From NCBI GenBank assembly GCA_964574335.1, contig CAZNNH010000014.1:3234-67233 (forward strand): a DNA stretch of 64,000 nt, given 5' to 3'. The notes beneath the pieces were generated by a model that worked only from the letters and a program-made list of their open reading frames with translations, was not told where the DNA came from and did not search any database. The stretch is from CAZNNH01 sp964574335. Its GTDB lineage: Bacteria > Acidobacteriota > Vicinamibacteria > Fen-336. Each line of letters begins with the position of its first letter. Within the stretch, counting starts at the first letter, position 1. The translations under genes were made by a program, and so were the position numbers. This document shows, one piece after another, positions 50,885-59,082 of this stretch.

Positions 50885-51950
50885 CGCCCCAGGTCTCCGT
50901 CCTCCTTCCCGTGCGGGACGCAGCCGAAACCCTCGGCGCGTGTCTCCGGTCGCTCGCCCGGCAGACGCTGCGCGACCACGAGGTGGTGGCCGTCGACGAC
51001 GGGTCACGCGACGGGAGCGGGGATCTGCTCGCCGCCTACGCTCGCCGCGACCCACGCTTGCGGGTGCTCATCACCACCGCCCGAGGGCTGGTGCCGGCCC
51101 TCAACCTGGCGCTGGCAGAGGCGCGAGCCCCGCTGGTGGCGCGGATGGACGCGGACGACGTGGCCTATCCCGAACGTCTGGAGGCACAGGCCGGTCGCCT
51201 GTGCGCGGACCCTCGGATCTCGATCCTGGGCTGCCGGGTGCGGCTCGTCGGTACCCCCGGCCTCCCCAACTTCGGGATGCGGCGCTACGTCCGCTGGCAG
51301 AACTCGCTGCTGGACCACCAGTCGATCGCGCGGGATCTCTTCGTCGAGTCACCGTTCGTACATCCGAGCGTGATGATGCGCAGGGAAGAGGGCCTGGGCC
51401 TGGGCGGCTACCGGGAGTTCGACGGACCCGAGGACTACGACCTCTGGTTGCGGGCCCACGCCCGCGGCCTGCGTTTCGCCAAGCTGGCCGAGCCGCTCCT
51501 GCGCTGGCGGGACAGCCCCCGGCGCCTGACCCGAAGCTGCCGCCGCTACACCGGGGAGCGCTTCCGGGCGCTCAAGCTGGAGGCCCTGGAGCGGGGACCG
51601 CTGGTCGGCCGCCCCGGCGTCGTCATCTGGGGCTGCGGACCGGTCGGCAAGGGGTGGGCGCGGGCGCTCATCGCCCGAGGTCATCGGGTGCACGCCTTCG
51701 TCGAGGTGGCCCCGCGCAGGCTGGGCCAGGTTGTCCACGGCGCACGGGTGGTGGGCCCCTCTGATCCCCCCCGNNNNNNNNNNNNNNNNNNNNNNNNNNN
51801 NNNNNNNNNNNNNNNNNNNNNNNNNNNNNNNNNNNNNNNNNNNNNNNNNNNNNNNNNNNNNNNNNNNNNNNNNGCGGCGGTCGCCGGATCCGAGCGGTCG
51901 CCGACCATCTCGGGGTGACCGACGGTCGGGACCTCTTCGCGGTCGCCTGA
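50881..51950 (+). CDS. Glycosyltransferase family 2, interrupted by assembly gap, apparent CTG start
   Basis: The gene starts at CTG 50881, overlapping the TGA of the PilZ gene (CTGA) after GAGGGGCAG. It gives the canonical opening LTPQVSVLLPVRDAAETLGA; the first ordinary start, GTG 50911, would cut this away. Motifs continue with VVAVDDGSRDGSGDLLAAY, VARMDADDVAYPERLEAQ and EFDGPEDYDLWLRAHARG. A Rossmann-like C-terminal region begins VVIWGCGPVGKGWARALIAR. A 100-N gap at 51774-51873 falls in it. After the gap the third frame, ending RIRAVADHLGVTDGRDLFAV at 51950, looks like the genuine C-terminus. To join the two, the real gap must be a multiple of three plus two bases. Confidence 0.82.
51774..51873. 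other. Assembly gap, 100 N
   Basis: Exactly 100 undetermined bases, the conventional scaffolding placeholder, so the true length is unknown. It lies within the GT2 gene. Runs of C (CCCCCCG) border its left side. Confidence 0.99.
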
Positions 51951-51973
51951 GACCGAGAGACGGAAGCGGCCGT

Positions 51974-51982
51974 TGGTATAAT
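51974..51982 (+). promoter_or_regulatory. Consensus extended -10 promoter of the HEAT-cyclophilin gene
   Basis: TGGTATAAT is a perfect extended -10 element (TGnTATAAT). It ends 12 bases before the ATG at 51995, leaving a leader of about five bases at most. Confidence 0.7.
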
Positions 51983-51994
51983 CGCTTCTCCCGC

Positions 51995-54067
51995 ATGGCC
52001 GCCGCATCGAGCTCCCGTCCCCGGACCCGCCGCCGCCTCGCCGGCGCTGCCCTCACCCTGCTGATGGCGCTGCCCGCGACATTTCCGAGCCGGGCCGCGG
52101 CCGCAACCCCATCTCGCATCGAGAAGCTGGGACGGATCCTCGAGTGGGAGGTGCGCCAGGGCTCGCCCCAAGCCCTCGAGGCCTGGCTGCGGGATCGCGA
52201 CCCGACCGTGAAACGTCGCGCCGCCCTGGCCGCGGGCCGTCTCCCCGACCCGGCCACGGTCCCAGCCCTGGTCGACCAGCTCAACGACCCCGAGCCACAG
52301 GTGCGCCAGATGGCCGCGTTTGCCCTCGGCCGGATGGGCCGGGCCGCAGGGGACCTCGGCACCGAGAGGCTGATAGCGGCGCTGCGTGACAACGATGCCA
52401 GCGTCCGAGCCCGGTCGGCCGAAGCCCTGGGGCGGATCGGGGGGGCTCGCGCGGGTCGAGCCCTGGCCGAGTTCGTCGTTGCCGGGATCCCGCGCGGGGC
52501 CCCCATCCTGACCATCCGCGGTGACGATCCCGCCAACCCGCAAGATCCTTGGCTGGAGCTGCGGCTGGGCGTGCTCGGGCTTGGCCGGCTCGGAGACCCG
52601 AAGGTGGCCGCCGGAGCGCTGCTGCTCTCGGGACAGCCGCGCTTCGACTGGTGGGCGGCCACATACGCCGCGGCCCGTCTTCGCAGCCCCCTGCTCCGCC
52701 CAGTCCTGCTGGCGGCCGCCACCGCCAGCGACCCGCTCTCTCGCGCCCTGGCGGCCGAGGGCCTCGGGGCCCTGGCCGACGCCAGCAGCCTCGAGCCACT
52801 GAGCCGGCTGGCGCGTGACCCGGAACCCTCGGTGGCGACGGCGGCGCTGCGGGCGCTGGCCGCCGTCGGGAATGGGGGAGCCCTCCCGGCCGTCGAGCGA
52901 GCCCTTCGAGCCAAGGACCCGGAGGTGGTCTGGGAGGCGCTTCGAGCCCTGGGCTCGCTCCCCCCCACCGCCGAGCTCCGTGAGCGCCTGGTGCCCTTCT
53001 TGGGGCAACGAGAAACCTGGCTGCGTGGGGCTGCGTTTGGGGCCCTGGGGCGCCACGCGCCGGATGAGCTGGCGTTCCTCCTCTCCGGACTCGACGAGGA
53101 TCCGGCCTGGCAGGTCCGCTCGAGCATCGCCACGGCGCTGGCCTCAGTGGGCGACGAGGTCAGCCTCGGCATCCTCCATCGGATGCTGGCGGACAAGGAC
53201 GCGCGCGTGCTCCCCACAGTGCTCGAGGGGCTGCGGGCCGTTCGTGGCCGCGACTCGGTGCCGACGTTGCTGGACTACCTCGACCATCCCGACCCGATGG
53301 TCCGCGCCGCCGCCGCACGGGGCCTGCAAGCCCTCGGCGTCGATGCCCACATCGAGCCGCTGGCGGCGGCCTATCGGCGGGCCTTGACCGACCACGACAG
53401 CGATGCCCGCGAGGTCATCCTGGGCGTGCTCGGCGGGTCCTCGCTCGAGCCGGCGCGCGAGGTGCTGGAGCAGGCTGCCGCCAGCGACCCGGACTTCGCC
53501 CTGCGCAGAGAGGCGGTGGCCCTGCTGGTTTCGAGGGGTATCGACGCCCGGTTCATCGCGGACCGCGACGACCGCGCTCCCCTAGACTACCGGGAAGCCA
53601 TGGTCCCCTATGACCCCCGCCCGGGGGACCCTGTCTTCACGCCACGCGCCTTCCTCTACACCCGCCACGGCCGGATCGAGATTCGCCTCAACGTCATCGA
53701 GGCCCCGCTCTCATGCGAGTCGTTCGTCCGCCTGGCGCAGCGTGGCTTCTACGATGGCCTGACCTTCCGCCGAGTCGTGCCTGGGGTGCGGGTGGAGGGT
53801 GGGTGCCCGAGGGGAGACGGTCACGGTGGGCCCGGCTACCGGCTCCGCTCCGAGCCGGGGCTCTTCCCTCACGGGCGTGGCGCGGTGGGCCTCGTGGGCT
53901 CGGCCGAAGACCGGGGCGGCAGCCAGTTCTTCATCGCTCTCACGCCCCAGCCCCAGCTCGACGGTGACTCCACCCTGCTCGGGTGGGTCGTCGAGGGGCT
54001 GGAGCTCCTGGACGCGATTCGCCCTGGCGATCGCATCGACCGGGTCGAGGTATGGACCGGACAATGA
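51995..54067 (+). CDS. Exported HEAT-repeat protein with C-terminal cyclophilin domain
   Basis: A 690-residue protein. A signal peptide (AGAALTLLMALPATFPSRA) precedes about 480 residues of HEAT/PBS-lyase-like repeats, for example DPTVKRRAALAAGRLPDPAT, DPEPQVRQMAAFALGRMGRA and DPEPSVATAALRALAAVGNG. The last 150 residues are a cyclophilin peptidyl-prolyl isomerase: HGRIEIRLNVIEAPLSCESF, FYDGLTFRRVVPGVRVEGGC, GRGAVGLVGSAEDRGGSQFF. The usual FHRV is FRRV and the usual QGG is EGG, so activity may be reduced. It would act in the periplasm, with the repeats holding a client. The start is set by the promoter 12 bases upstream. Confidence 0.9.
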   Translation: MAAASSSRPRTRRRLAGAALTLLMALPATFPSRAAAATPSRIEKLGRILEWEVRQGSPQALEAWLRDRDPTVKRRAALAAGRLPDPATVPALVDQLNDPEPQVRQMAAFALGRMGRAAGDLGTERLIAALRDNDASVRARSAEALGRIGGARAGRALAEFVVAGIPRGAPILTIRGDDPANPQDPWLELRLGVLGLGRLGDPKVAAGALLLSGQPRFDWWAATYAAARLRSPLLRPVLLAAATASDPLSRALAAEGLGALADASSLEPLSRLARDPEPSVATAALRALAAVGNGGALPAVERALRAKDPEVVWEALRALGSLPPTAELRERLVPFLGQRETWLRGAAFGALGRHAPDELAFLLSGLDEDPAWQVRSSIATALASVGDEVSLGILHRMLADKDARVLPTVLEGLRAVRGRDSVPTLLDYLDHPDPMVRAAAARGLQALGVDAHIEPLAAAYRRALTDHDSDAREVILGVLGGSSLEPAREVLEQAAASDPDFALRREAVALLVSRGIDARFIADRDDRAPLDYREAMVPYDPRPGDPVFTPRAFLYTRHGRIEIRLNVIEAPLSCESFVRLAQRGFYDGLTFRRVVPGVRVEGGCPRGDGHGGPGYRLRSEPGLFPHGRGAVGLVGSAEDRGGSQFFIALTPQPQLDGDSTLLGWVVEGLELLDAIRPGDRIDRVEVWTGQ

Positions 54068-54119
54068 GCCGGGCTGTCCGGAGGTGGGGTGGCGGCCGGG
54101 GAAGAGAAGAGAAAGGAAA

Positions 54120-54141
54120 AGGGGGTGATTCCTCACCCCCT
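54120..54141 (-). terminator. Hairpin terminator after the micro-ORF transcript
   Basis: AGGGGGTGA (54120-54128) pairs perfectly with TCACCCCCT (54133-54141) around the loop TTCC. Read on the minus strand the hairpin is followed by TTTTCCTTTCTCTTC, a T-rich tract, 24 bases after the stop of the second micro-ORF. It may also stop plus-strand transcription from the HEAT-cyclophilin gene. Confidence 0.7.
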
Positions 54142-54164
54142 CTCGGTCGGCCGTCCGGATCCTG

Positions 54165-54227
54165 CTACTTCTTCTTCTTGGCGGCCTTCTTGGCGGCCTT
54201 CTTTGGGGCGGCCTTCTTCACGGGCAT
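54165..54227 (-). CDS. Lysine-rich 20-residue micropeptide, downstream copy
   Basis: The frame encodes MPVKKAAPKKAAKKAAKKKK: ten Lys, six Ala, two Pro. It resembles the basic tails of histone H1-like or HU-type nucleoid proteins, but alone. AAGGGGGGATTC lies 7-18 bases upstream of its ATG, and the same 12 bases precede the other copy. The two copies share the MPVKK start, the length, the TAG stop and this upstream element, which argues for a real duplicated gene rather than chance. A nucleic-acid- or membrane-binding role is a guess. Confidence 0.6.
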   Translation of the reverse strand: MPVKKAAPKKAAKKAAKKKK

Positions 54228-54262
54228 GGTGTGAATCCCCCCTTCCAGCGTTCAGGTTCGGC

Positions 54263-54320
54263 CGGCGGCCCTAGCGCCGCCGACCCGTGACAGAACGGGT
54301 GGAGGGGTGGGATCCACCCC
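54263..54320 (-). other. Three consecutive hairpins between the micro-ORFs
   Basis: Three perfect inverted repeats follow one another: CGGCGGC/GCCGCCG (54263-54282), ACCCGT/ACGGGT (54283-54300) and GGGGTGG/CCACCCC (54304-54320). They fill the spacer between the two micro-ORFs in the same transcript. They may stabilise the RNA, attenuate, or act as a structured RNA themselves. Confidence 0.6.
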
Positions 54321-54337
54321 CCCTATTCCCCGGGGCG

Positions 54338-54400
54338 CTACTTCTTCTTGGCAGCCTTCTTGGTCGCCTTCTTCTTGGCAGCCTTCTTCTTGACGGGCAT
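54338..54400 (-). CDS. Lysine-rich 20-residue micropeptide, promoter-proximal copy
   Basis: The frame encodes MPVKKKAAKKKATKKAAKKK: 11 Lys, five Ala, one Thr. Its ATG is preceded by GAAAGGGGGGATTCCCAAAG, whose AAGGGGGGATTC core is shared with the second copy. It is the first reading frame after a promoter at 54522-54494, with a leader of about 85 bases. Codons alternate between GCT and GCC for Ala and use AAG only for Lys, fitting the high-GC host. Too short for standard gene calling. Confidence 0.6.
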   Translation of the reverse strand: MPVKKKAAKKKATKKAAKKK

Positions 54401-54493
54401 CTTTGGGAATCCCCCCTTTCGGCGTCAGATTTGGTCCGACACAGCGCCCCTCTTCAACATCTCGGGTGATAAGGGGCTTGACATACTAGCGGT

Positions 54494-54522
54494 AGCGTAG
54501 GGACGCCAAAACAGCTTGTCAA
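54494..54522 (-). promoter_or_regulatory. Promoter of the micro-ORF transcript
   Basis: On the minus strand TTGACA (54522 to 54517), a perfect -35, is followed after 17 bases by TACGCT (54499 to 54494) as -10. A second TTGACA on the plus strand (54478-54483) faces it and forms a CTTGACA/TGTCAAG inverted repeat around the promoter, a possible operator. The plus-strand copy has no -10 at proper distance. Confidence 0.55.
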
Positions 54523-54723
54523 GGGTTTTTTTGATCCCCAACTCCTCCATGCCGCAGAGCCAAAGAGGCTTAGCCTGTGGATGGCGTGCCCGAATCGCTG
54601 GAATCCGCCCTAGGAGCGGCTTTCAGCGTGCCATGTCGCGGCGTCGGGCGCCGCGTGGACAAGAGACGGGCCGCCGCGCCGGTGCCGGCAGCGCTCGCCG
54701 CCGGCGCGTTGCAGAATACTTGT

Positions 54724-55803
54724 TTATATAGACGGGGAGGGCGGGGTGCGGGCTGCGGTACGCTTCCGATGACGTTCGAGCCCCAGCTCGACCAGCTTCA
54801 CCAGCAGCGCCTGGTACGAAAGCCCAGAGGCTTCCCAGAGCTTGGGGAACATGCTGATCGAAGTGAACCCCGGGATGGTGTTGATCTCGTTCACCAGCAG
54901 CCGCCCGCTTCCGCGCTCCAGAAAGAAGTCGACCCGGGCAAAGCCGCACGCGTCGACCGCCGTGAAGGCGCCGATGGCCAACCGACGGATCTCCTCGGCA
55001 AGCGCCGGCGTCACGCCAGCGGGGATCTCGAGCCGGGTCTGGCTGTCGGCGGCGTACTTGGAGTCGTAGTCGTAGAACTCCCGATCCGGGATGACCTCGC
55101 CCGGCACGGAGGCTGCGGGAGAGTCGTTCCCGAGCACCGAGACCTCGAGCTCGCGTGCGTCGATGGCGGTCTCCACCAACGCCTTGCGGTCGAGCTGCAG
55201 GGCCGCCGCCACCGCCGCTCGCAGGTCCTCCCGTCGGCCCACCTTGCTCACCCCCACGCTCGAGCCCAGGTTGGCGGGCTTGACGAAGAGCGGCAGACCG
55301 AGCGCCTCGACCAGCTCGTCCAGGGGAGGCTCGGCGCCCCTCCCCACCACCCGGAAGGCCCCCTGCGGTAGCCCGGCCGCCGAGAACAGCCCCCGCATCA
55401 GCTCCTTGTCCATGGCCGCCGCAGAGGCGGCGACCCCACATCCGACGTAAGGGATGGCCGCCAGCTCGAGCAGGCCCTGCACCGTGCCGTCCTCGCCGAA
55501 CGGCCCGTGGAGCACGGGAAAGTAGACCTCGGGCGCGGCGACGACCACGGCGTCCTCGAGCCGACGCAGCCGCCCGCCATCCGTGGGGGTCGGCGCCAAG
55601 AATACGGGCACCCCGCCCCGCTCCTCGGGGAGCGGTCCCTTCTGCAGCCACCAGTCGCCGGCTCGGTCGATGAGGACCGGCAGCACTTCGTGGTGTGGGG
55701 CCAGGCCGGCGGCGACGGAGGCCGCCGAGCGCAGGCTCACGGCGTGCTCGCCCGAGCGCCCGCCGAACAGCAACGCCACCTGGGGCCGTCTCCTCTTCGT
55801 CAT
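54724..55803 (-). CDS. ddl: D-alanine--D-alanine ligase
   Basis: A 359-residue ATP-grasp ligase that joins two D-Ala for peptidoglycan precursors in the cytoplasm. It has VALLFGGRSGEHAVSLRSAA, the Ser-containing N-terminal signature; VVAAPEVYFPVLHGPFGEDG; MDKELMRGLFSAAGLPQGAF; PLFVKPANLGSSVGVSKVGR; and the C-terminal metal and substrate region VDFFLERGSGRLLVNEINTI followed by PGFTSISMFPKLWEASG. Length is normal for the family. It starts at ATG 55803, nine bases after TAGACT. It stands alone on this strand, divergent from tgt; downstream of it, 54523-54723 has no gene that I can support. Confidence 0.95.
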   Translation of the reverse strand: MTKRRRPQVALLFGGRSGEHAVSLRSAASVAAGLAPHHEVLPVLIDRAGDWWLQKGPLPEERGGVPVFLAPTPTDGGRLRRLEDAVVVAAPEVYFPVLHGPFGEDGTVQGLLELAAIPYVGCGVAASAAAMDKELMRGLFSAAGLPQGAFRVVGRGAEPPLDELVEALGLPLFVKPANLGSSVGVSKVGRREDLRAAVAAALQLDRKALVETAIDARELEVSVLGNDSPAASVPGEVIPDREFYDYDSKYAADSQTRLEIPAGVTPALAEEIRRLAIGAFTAVDACGFARVDFFLERGSGRLLVNEINTIPGFTSISMFPKLWEASGLSYQALLVKLVELGLERHRKRTAARTPPSPSI

Positions 55804-55812
55804 GGCGGAGCC

Positions 55813-55818
55813 AGTCTA
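55813..55818 (-). promoter_or_regulatory. -10 box of ddl
   Basis: Minus-strand TAGACT (55818 to 55813) ends nine bases before the ATG at 55803. It fits the short-leader pattern seen at other operon heads here. Confidence 0.45.
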
Positions 55819-55857
55819 AGCGAGGATCCCGGAAGCCGGATAGCCGACCCCGGGGCT

Positions 55858-55863
55858 TATACT
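55858..55863 (+). promoter_or_regulatory. -10 box of tgt
   Basis: TATACT ends 11 bases before the ATG at 55875. It is divergent from the ddl box 40 bases away. Confidence 0.5.
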
Positions 55864-55874
55864 CCCGCCCGAAC

Positions 55875-57020
55875 ATGCTCTCCTTTCGCCTCGAAGCGCG
55901 CTGCGGCCGAGCCCGTGCCGGTCTCCTCGAGACGCCCCACGGAACCGTGCCCACCCCCGCCTTCATGCCGGTGGGAACGGCCGGCGCCGTCAAGGCCGTG
56001 ACCGGCCGCGACCTGCGCGAGGTCGGGGCCCGGCTGCTGCTGGCCAACACCTACCATCTGATGCTCCGCCCCGGTGATTCCCTGATCGCCGAGCTGGGGG
56101 GACTACACGGCTTCACCGGATGGGGCGGCCCGTTCCTCACCGACAGCGGCGGGTACCAGGTCTTCAGCCTGGCCGGGCTGCGCGACCTGTCGGAGGAGGG
56201 GGTGCGCTTTCGCAGCCACCTGGACGGCTCTTCTCACCTGCTGACACCGGAACGGTCCATTGGCGTGCAGATGCACCTGGGCGCGGACCTGATCATGGCC
56301 TTCGACGAGTGCCCGCCCTTCCCGGCCTCACACGAGGCGGTGGCGGAGGCCACGGCGCGCACCACACGCTGGGCCCAGAGATCGCGGGCGGCCCACAGCC
56401 GTCAGGACCAGTGGCTGTTCGGGATCGTCCAGGGCGGGGTCTTCCCCGACCTTCGCGCGCAGAGCGCCGAGGAGCTGATCGCCCTCGACTTTCCGGGCTA
56501 CGCGATCGGCGGCCTCTCGGTGGGCGAGCCCAAGGCCGACCGCGACCGGGTCGTGGAGCTGCTGGATCAGGTCCTGCCGGTGGAGCGCCCTCGCTACCTC
56601 ATGGGAGTGGGCACCCCTGACGACATCGTCGAGGGCGTGGCCCGCGGCGTGGACCTGTTCGACTGCGTGCTGCCGACGCGCAACGCGCGCAACGGGCAGC
56701 TCTTCACCTCGGAGGGGCGGCTGTCGATCCGAAACGCCCGCTACCGCAGCGACCCCAGGCCACCCGACCCGGGCTGTCGGTGCCTGACCTGTCGCACCAC
56801 CAGCCGGGCCTATCTACGCCACCTCCACATGAGCCGTGAGATGGCGGCCGCCACCCTGATGACGATCCACAACCTGGCCCACTACCTTGACACCCTCACT
56901 CAACTGCGGCAGAGTATCCTTTTGGACCGCTTCGAGTTCTTCCGCGAGGAGAGGCTTCGCAAGGGCTCGGACGTGGCCGGTCCGAACGCCCCGAGCCGCG
57001 TTCCCGGCCAGGGGCCCTGA
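55875..57020 (+). CDS. tgt: tRNA-guanine transglycosylase
   Basis: A 381-residue enzyme that swaps guanine 34 for preQ1 in tRNAs with GUN anticodons, a step in queuosine formation. It contains PTPAFMPVGTAGAVKAVTGR, LLANTYHLMLRPGDSLIAEL, FLTDSGGYQVFSLAGLRDLS with the catalytic Asp, AFDECPPFPASHEAVAEAT, LFGIVQGGVFPDLRAQSAEE and the nucleophile Asp in GVDLFDCVLPTRNARNGQLF. Zinc ligands are CRCLTCRTTSRAYLRHLHMS with a later His. The end of the gene is rich in charged residues. It is the first gene of tgt-yajC-secD-secF, a common arrangement. Confidence 0.96.
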   Translation: MLSFRLEARCGRARAGLLETPHGTVPTPAFMPVGTAGAVKAVTGRDLREVGARLLLANTYHLMLRPGDSLIAELGGLHGFTGWGGPFLTDSGGYQVFSLAGLRDLSEEGVRFRSHLDGSSHLLTPERSIGVQMHLGADLIMAFDECPPFPASHEAVAEATARTTRWAQRSRAAHSRQDQWLFGIVQGGVFPDLRAQSAEELIALDFPGYAIGGLSVGEPKADRDRVVELLDQVLPVERPRYLMGVGTPDDIVEGVARGVDLFDCVLPTRNARNGQLFTSEGRLSIRNARYRSDPRPPDPGCRCLTCRTTSRAYLRHLHMSREMAAATLMTIHNLAHYLDTLTQLRQSILLDRFEFFREERLRKGSDVAGPNAPSRVPGQGP

Positions 57021-57085
57021 AGCCAGCAGGAGACCACAAACAGGTGGGGGGATCGTGGTCGAGCGCCCCCACAGGGACAGGAATC

Positions 57086-57418
57086 ATGGACAGGAGCAGC
57101 CTCTTGGCCTTGGCCGGCCCCGCCCAGGGCGGCAACGAGAACCCGATGGCCAGCTTCGTCCTGATGGGGATCATCTTCGCCATCTTCTACTTCATCCTGA
57201 TCCGGCCCATGAGGACCAAGCAGAAGAAGCTGGAGGACCTGGTCAAGGCCCTGAAGCCGGGGGACAAGGTGATCATCAACCCCGGCATCTACGGGACCGT
57301 CGAGGGCATCGACCAGGACACGCTGCTTGTGCGCATCGCCGACAAGACCCGGATCCGGGTCTTGCGAAGCGCCGTGGCCGGTCTGCAGGAGGCCCCCGAC
57401 AAGGAGGGAAAGAAGTAA
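57086..57418 (+). CDS. yajC: SecDF-associated subunit YajC
   Basis: A 110-residue single-span membrane protein of the Sec accessory complex. The helix is SFVLMGIIFAIFYFILIRP, followed directly by MRTKQKKLEDLVKALKPGDK and VIINPGIYGTVEGI, as in all YajC proteins. ATG 57086 follows ACAGGAATC. The frame extends upstream to 57044 but without family character. The gene ends three bases before secD. Confidence 0.93.
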   Translation: MDRSSLLALAGPAQGGNENPMASFVLMGIIFAIFYFILIRPMRTKQKKLEDLVKALKPGDKVIINPGIYGTVEGIDQDTLLVRIADKTRIRVLRSAVAGLQEAPDKEGKK

Positions 57419-57421
57419 GCC

Positions 57422-59074
57422 ATGCCTCCCGCTCTACAGAATCCTTTCGTGCTCTGGTTCGTGCTCACAGCCGCCCTGGTGGGGCTGGTCTACGCCTGGC
57501 TCCGCAAGGAGCTGCGGGTGCGGGCCGTCCTCTACGGCTCGTTCGTGATCGCCTGCCTGGTGATGATCTGGCCGCCGTTCGATACCGCCACCGAGAAGGG
57601 GAAGATCCACCTCGGGCTCGACCTCCGCGGGGGCATCCACCTGGTGATGCAGGTGGTCACCGACGACGCCCTCAACGCCACCGTCGATGACTCGGTCCAG
57701 ACCCTGCGGGACCAGCTCACCCGGGCGGGCATCGTCTACGGCGAGGCCAAGCGCATCGACAGCCGGTCGTTCTCGGTGGAAGGGGTCGAGCCGGCGCGGG
57801 TCAAGGACGCGCGTGGCCTGATCCGGGACTACTTCCGGGACCAGGAGTGGCAGATGCGTGAGTCCTCCGATGGGAGCTTCCTGGTCCGGATGACCGAGCC
57901 GTACGCCTTCAGCCTCAAGCAGCGTACGGTCCAGGAGGCCATCCGCACGCTGGAGCGCCGGGTCAACCAGCTCGGCGTCTCGGAGCCGGTGATCGCCGAG
58001 CACGGCAGCACCGGCGACCAGATCCTGATCCAGCTCCCCGGCGTCAGCGATCCGGAGGCGGCCAAGCGGGTGATCACCACCACCGCCCAGCTCGCCCTCA
58101 AACTGGTCGAGGACGAGGCCCCCACCCGAGAGTCGTTGCTCGAGTCGCACGGAGGCTCCATCCCCGACGGCATGGAAGTGGTCGACGGGAGGGGCCAGCA
58201 GTCCGGCCAGCGCACCTTCTACCTGGTGCGTCGTGAGGCCGTCATCACCGGCCGAGACCTCAAGAACGCCCGCGCGGGCATCGATCCACAATCCAACACC
58301 CCCGACGTCCAGTTCTCTCTGCTCCCGCAAGGTGCGTCGAAGTTCAAGCGCGAGACCGGCCGCAACGTCGGGAGACAGCTCGCCATCATCCTCGACGGGA
58401 GCGTCGAGTCGGCGCCGAGGATCAACTCCCAGATCGGCGACAGCGGAGTGATCACCGGCCAGTTCACCGCCCAGGAGGCGGACGAGCTGGCCAAGGTGCT
58501 GCGCGCCGGCGCGCTGCCGGCCACCCTCCGCTACCTCCAGGAGCTGACCGTGGGCGCCTCGCTGGGCCGCGACTCGATCCGCTCCGGCGTCCTCGCCTCG
58601 CTGGTGGGGATGAGCCTGGTGGCCGCCTTCATGCTCTTCTACTACCGCCTGTCCGGCATCAACGCCATCGTGGCCCTGACCGTCAACCTGATCATCCTGC
58701 TCGGGGCGATGGCCTACTTCGGCGCCACCCTGACGCTCCCCGGCATCGCCGGCGTGATCCTGACCGTGGGTGTGGGGGTGGACACCAACGTCCTGGTCTT
58801 CGAGCGCATCCGAGAGGAGCTTCGAGCCGGCCGTACCGTGAGGGCTGCGGTGAGCACGGGCTTCGACCGGGTCTGGATCACCATCATCGACACGCACACG
58901 ACCGCCTTGATCGCCGCCGCGCTTCTGTTTCAGTTCGGCACCGGGCCCATCAAGGGCTTTGCGGTGACCCTCTTCATCGGCTTGGTGGCCAACGTGTTCG
59001 CCTCGTTCCTGGTGAGCCGCTTCATCTTCGAGTGGGTCCTGGGCAAGCGCCAGGTCGCCTCTCTCAGCATCTAG
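57422..59074 (+). CDS. secD: Protein translocase subunit SecD
   Basis: A 550-residue RND-like subunit that uses the proton gradient to pull exported proteins through SecYEG. It has an N-terminal helix, LGLDLRGGIHLVMQVV in the first periplasmic part, and ERRVNQLGVSEPVIAEHGST with ILIQLPGVSDPEAAKRVI. Then come six membrane helices with SLVAAFMLFYYRLSGINAIV, LPGIAGVILTVGVGVDTNVL, VFERIREELRAGRTVRAAV and FAVTLFIGLVANVFASFLVS. The proton-path Asp is in GVGVDTNV. It precedes secF by eight bases. Confidence 0.96.
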   Translation: MPPALQNPFVLWFVLTAALVGLVYAWLRKELRVRAVLYGSFVIACLVMIWPPFDTATEKGKIHLGLDLRGGIHLVMQVVTDDALNATVDDSVQTLRDQLTRAGIVYGEAKRIDSRSFSVEGVEPARVKDARGLIRDYFRDQEWQMRESSDGSFLVRMTEPYAFSLKQRTVQEAIRTLERRVNQLGVSEPVIAEHGSTGDQILIQLPGVSDPEAAKRVITTTAQLALKLVEDEAPTRESLLESHGGSIPDGMEVVDGRGQQSGQRTFYLVRREAVITGRDLKNARAGIDPQSNTPDVQFSLLPQGASKFKRETGRNVGRQLAIILDGSVESAPRINSQIGDSGVITGQFTAQEADELAKVLRAGALPATLRYLQELTVGASLGRDSIRSGVLASLVGMSLVAAFMLFYYRLSGINAIVALTVNLIILLGAMAYFGATLTLPGIAGVILTVGVGVDTNVLVFERIREELRAGRTVRAAVSTGFDRVWITIIDTHTTALIAAALLFQFGTGPIKGFAVTLFIGLVANVFASFLVSRFIFEWVLGKRQVASLSI

Positions 59075-59082
59075 GGGCTGTC

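Noticed and set aside
54525..54532. T-run after the CTTGACA/TGTCAAG inverted repeat as a plus-strand terminator
   Set aside because: The loop would be 31 bases and no plus-strand gene lies upstream; better explained as the flank of the minus promoter.
54429..54550. A 41-codon minus-strand frame starting MEELGIKKTLDKL
   Set aside because: It covers the TTGACA/TACGCT promoter of the micro-ORFs and has no ribosome-binding site; probably chance.
56887..56920. TTGACA near the end of tgt followed by GAGTATCCT as a yajC promoter
   Set aside because: Spacing to the TATCCT box is 22 bases, too long, and the sequence is constrained by coding.
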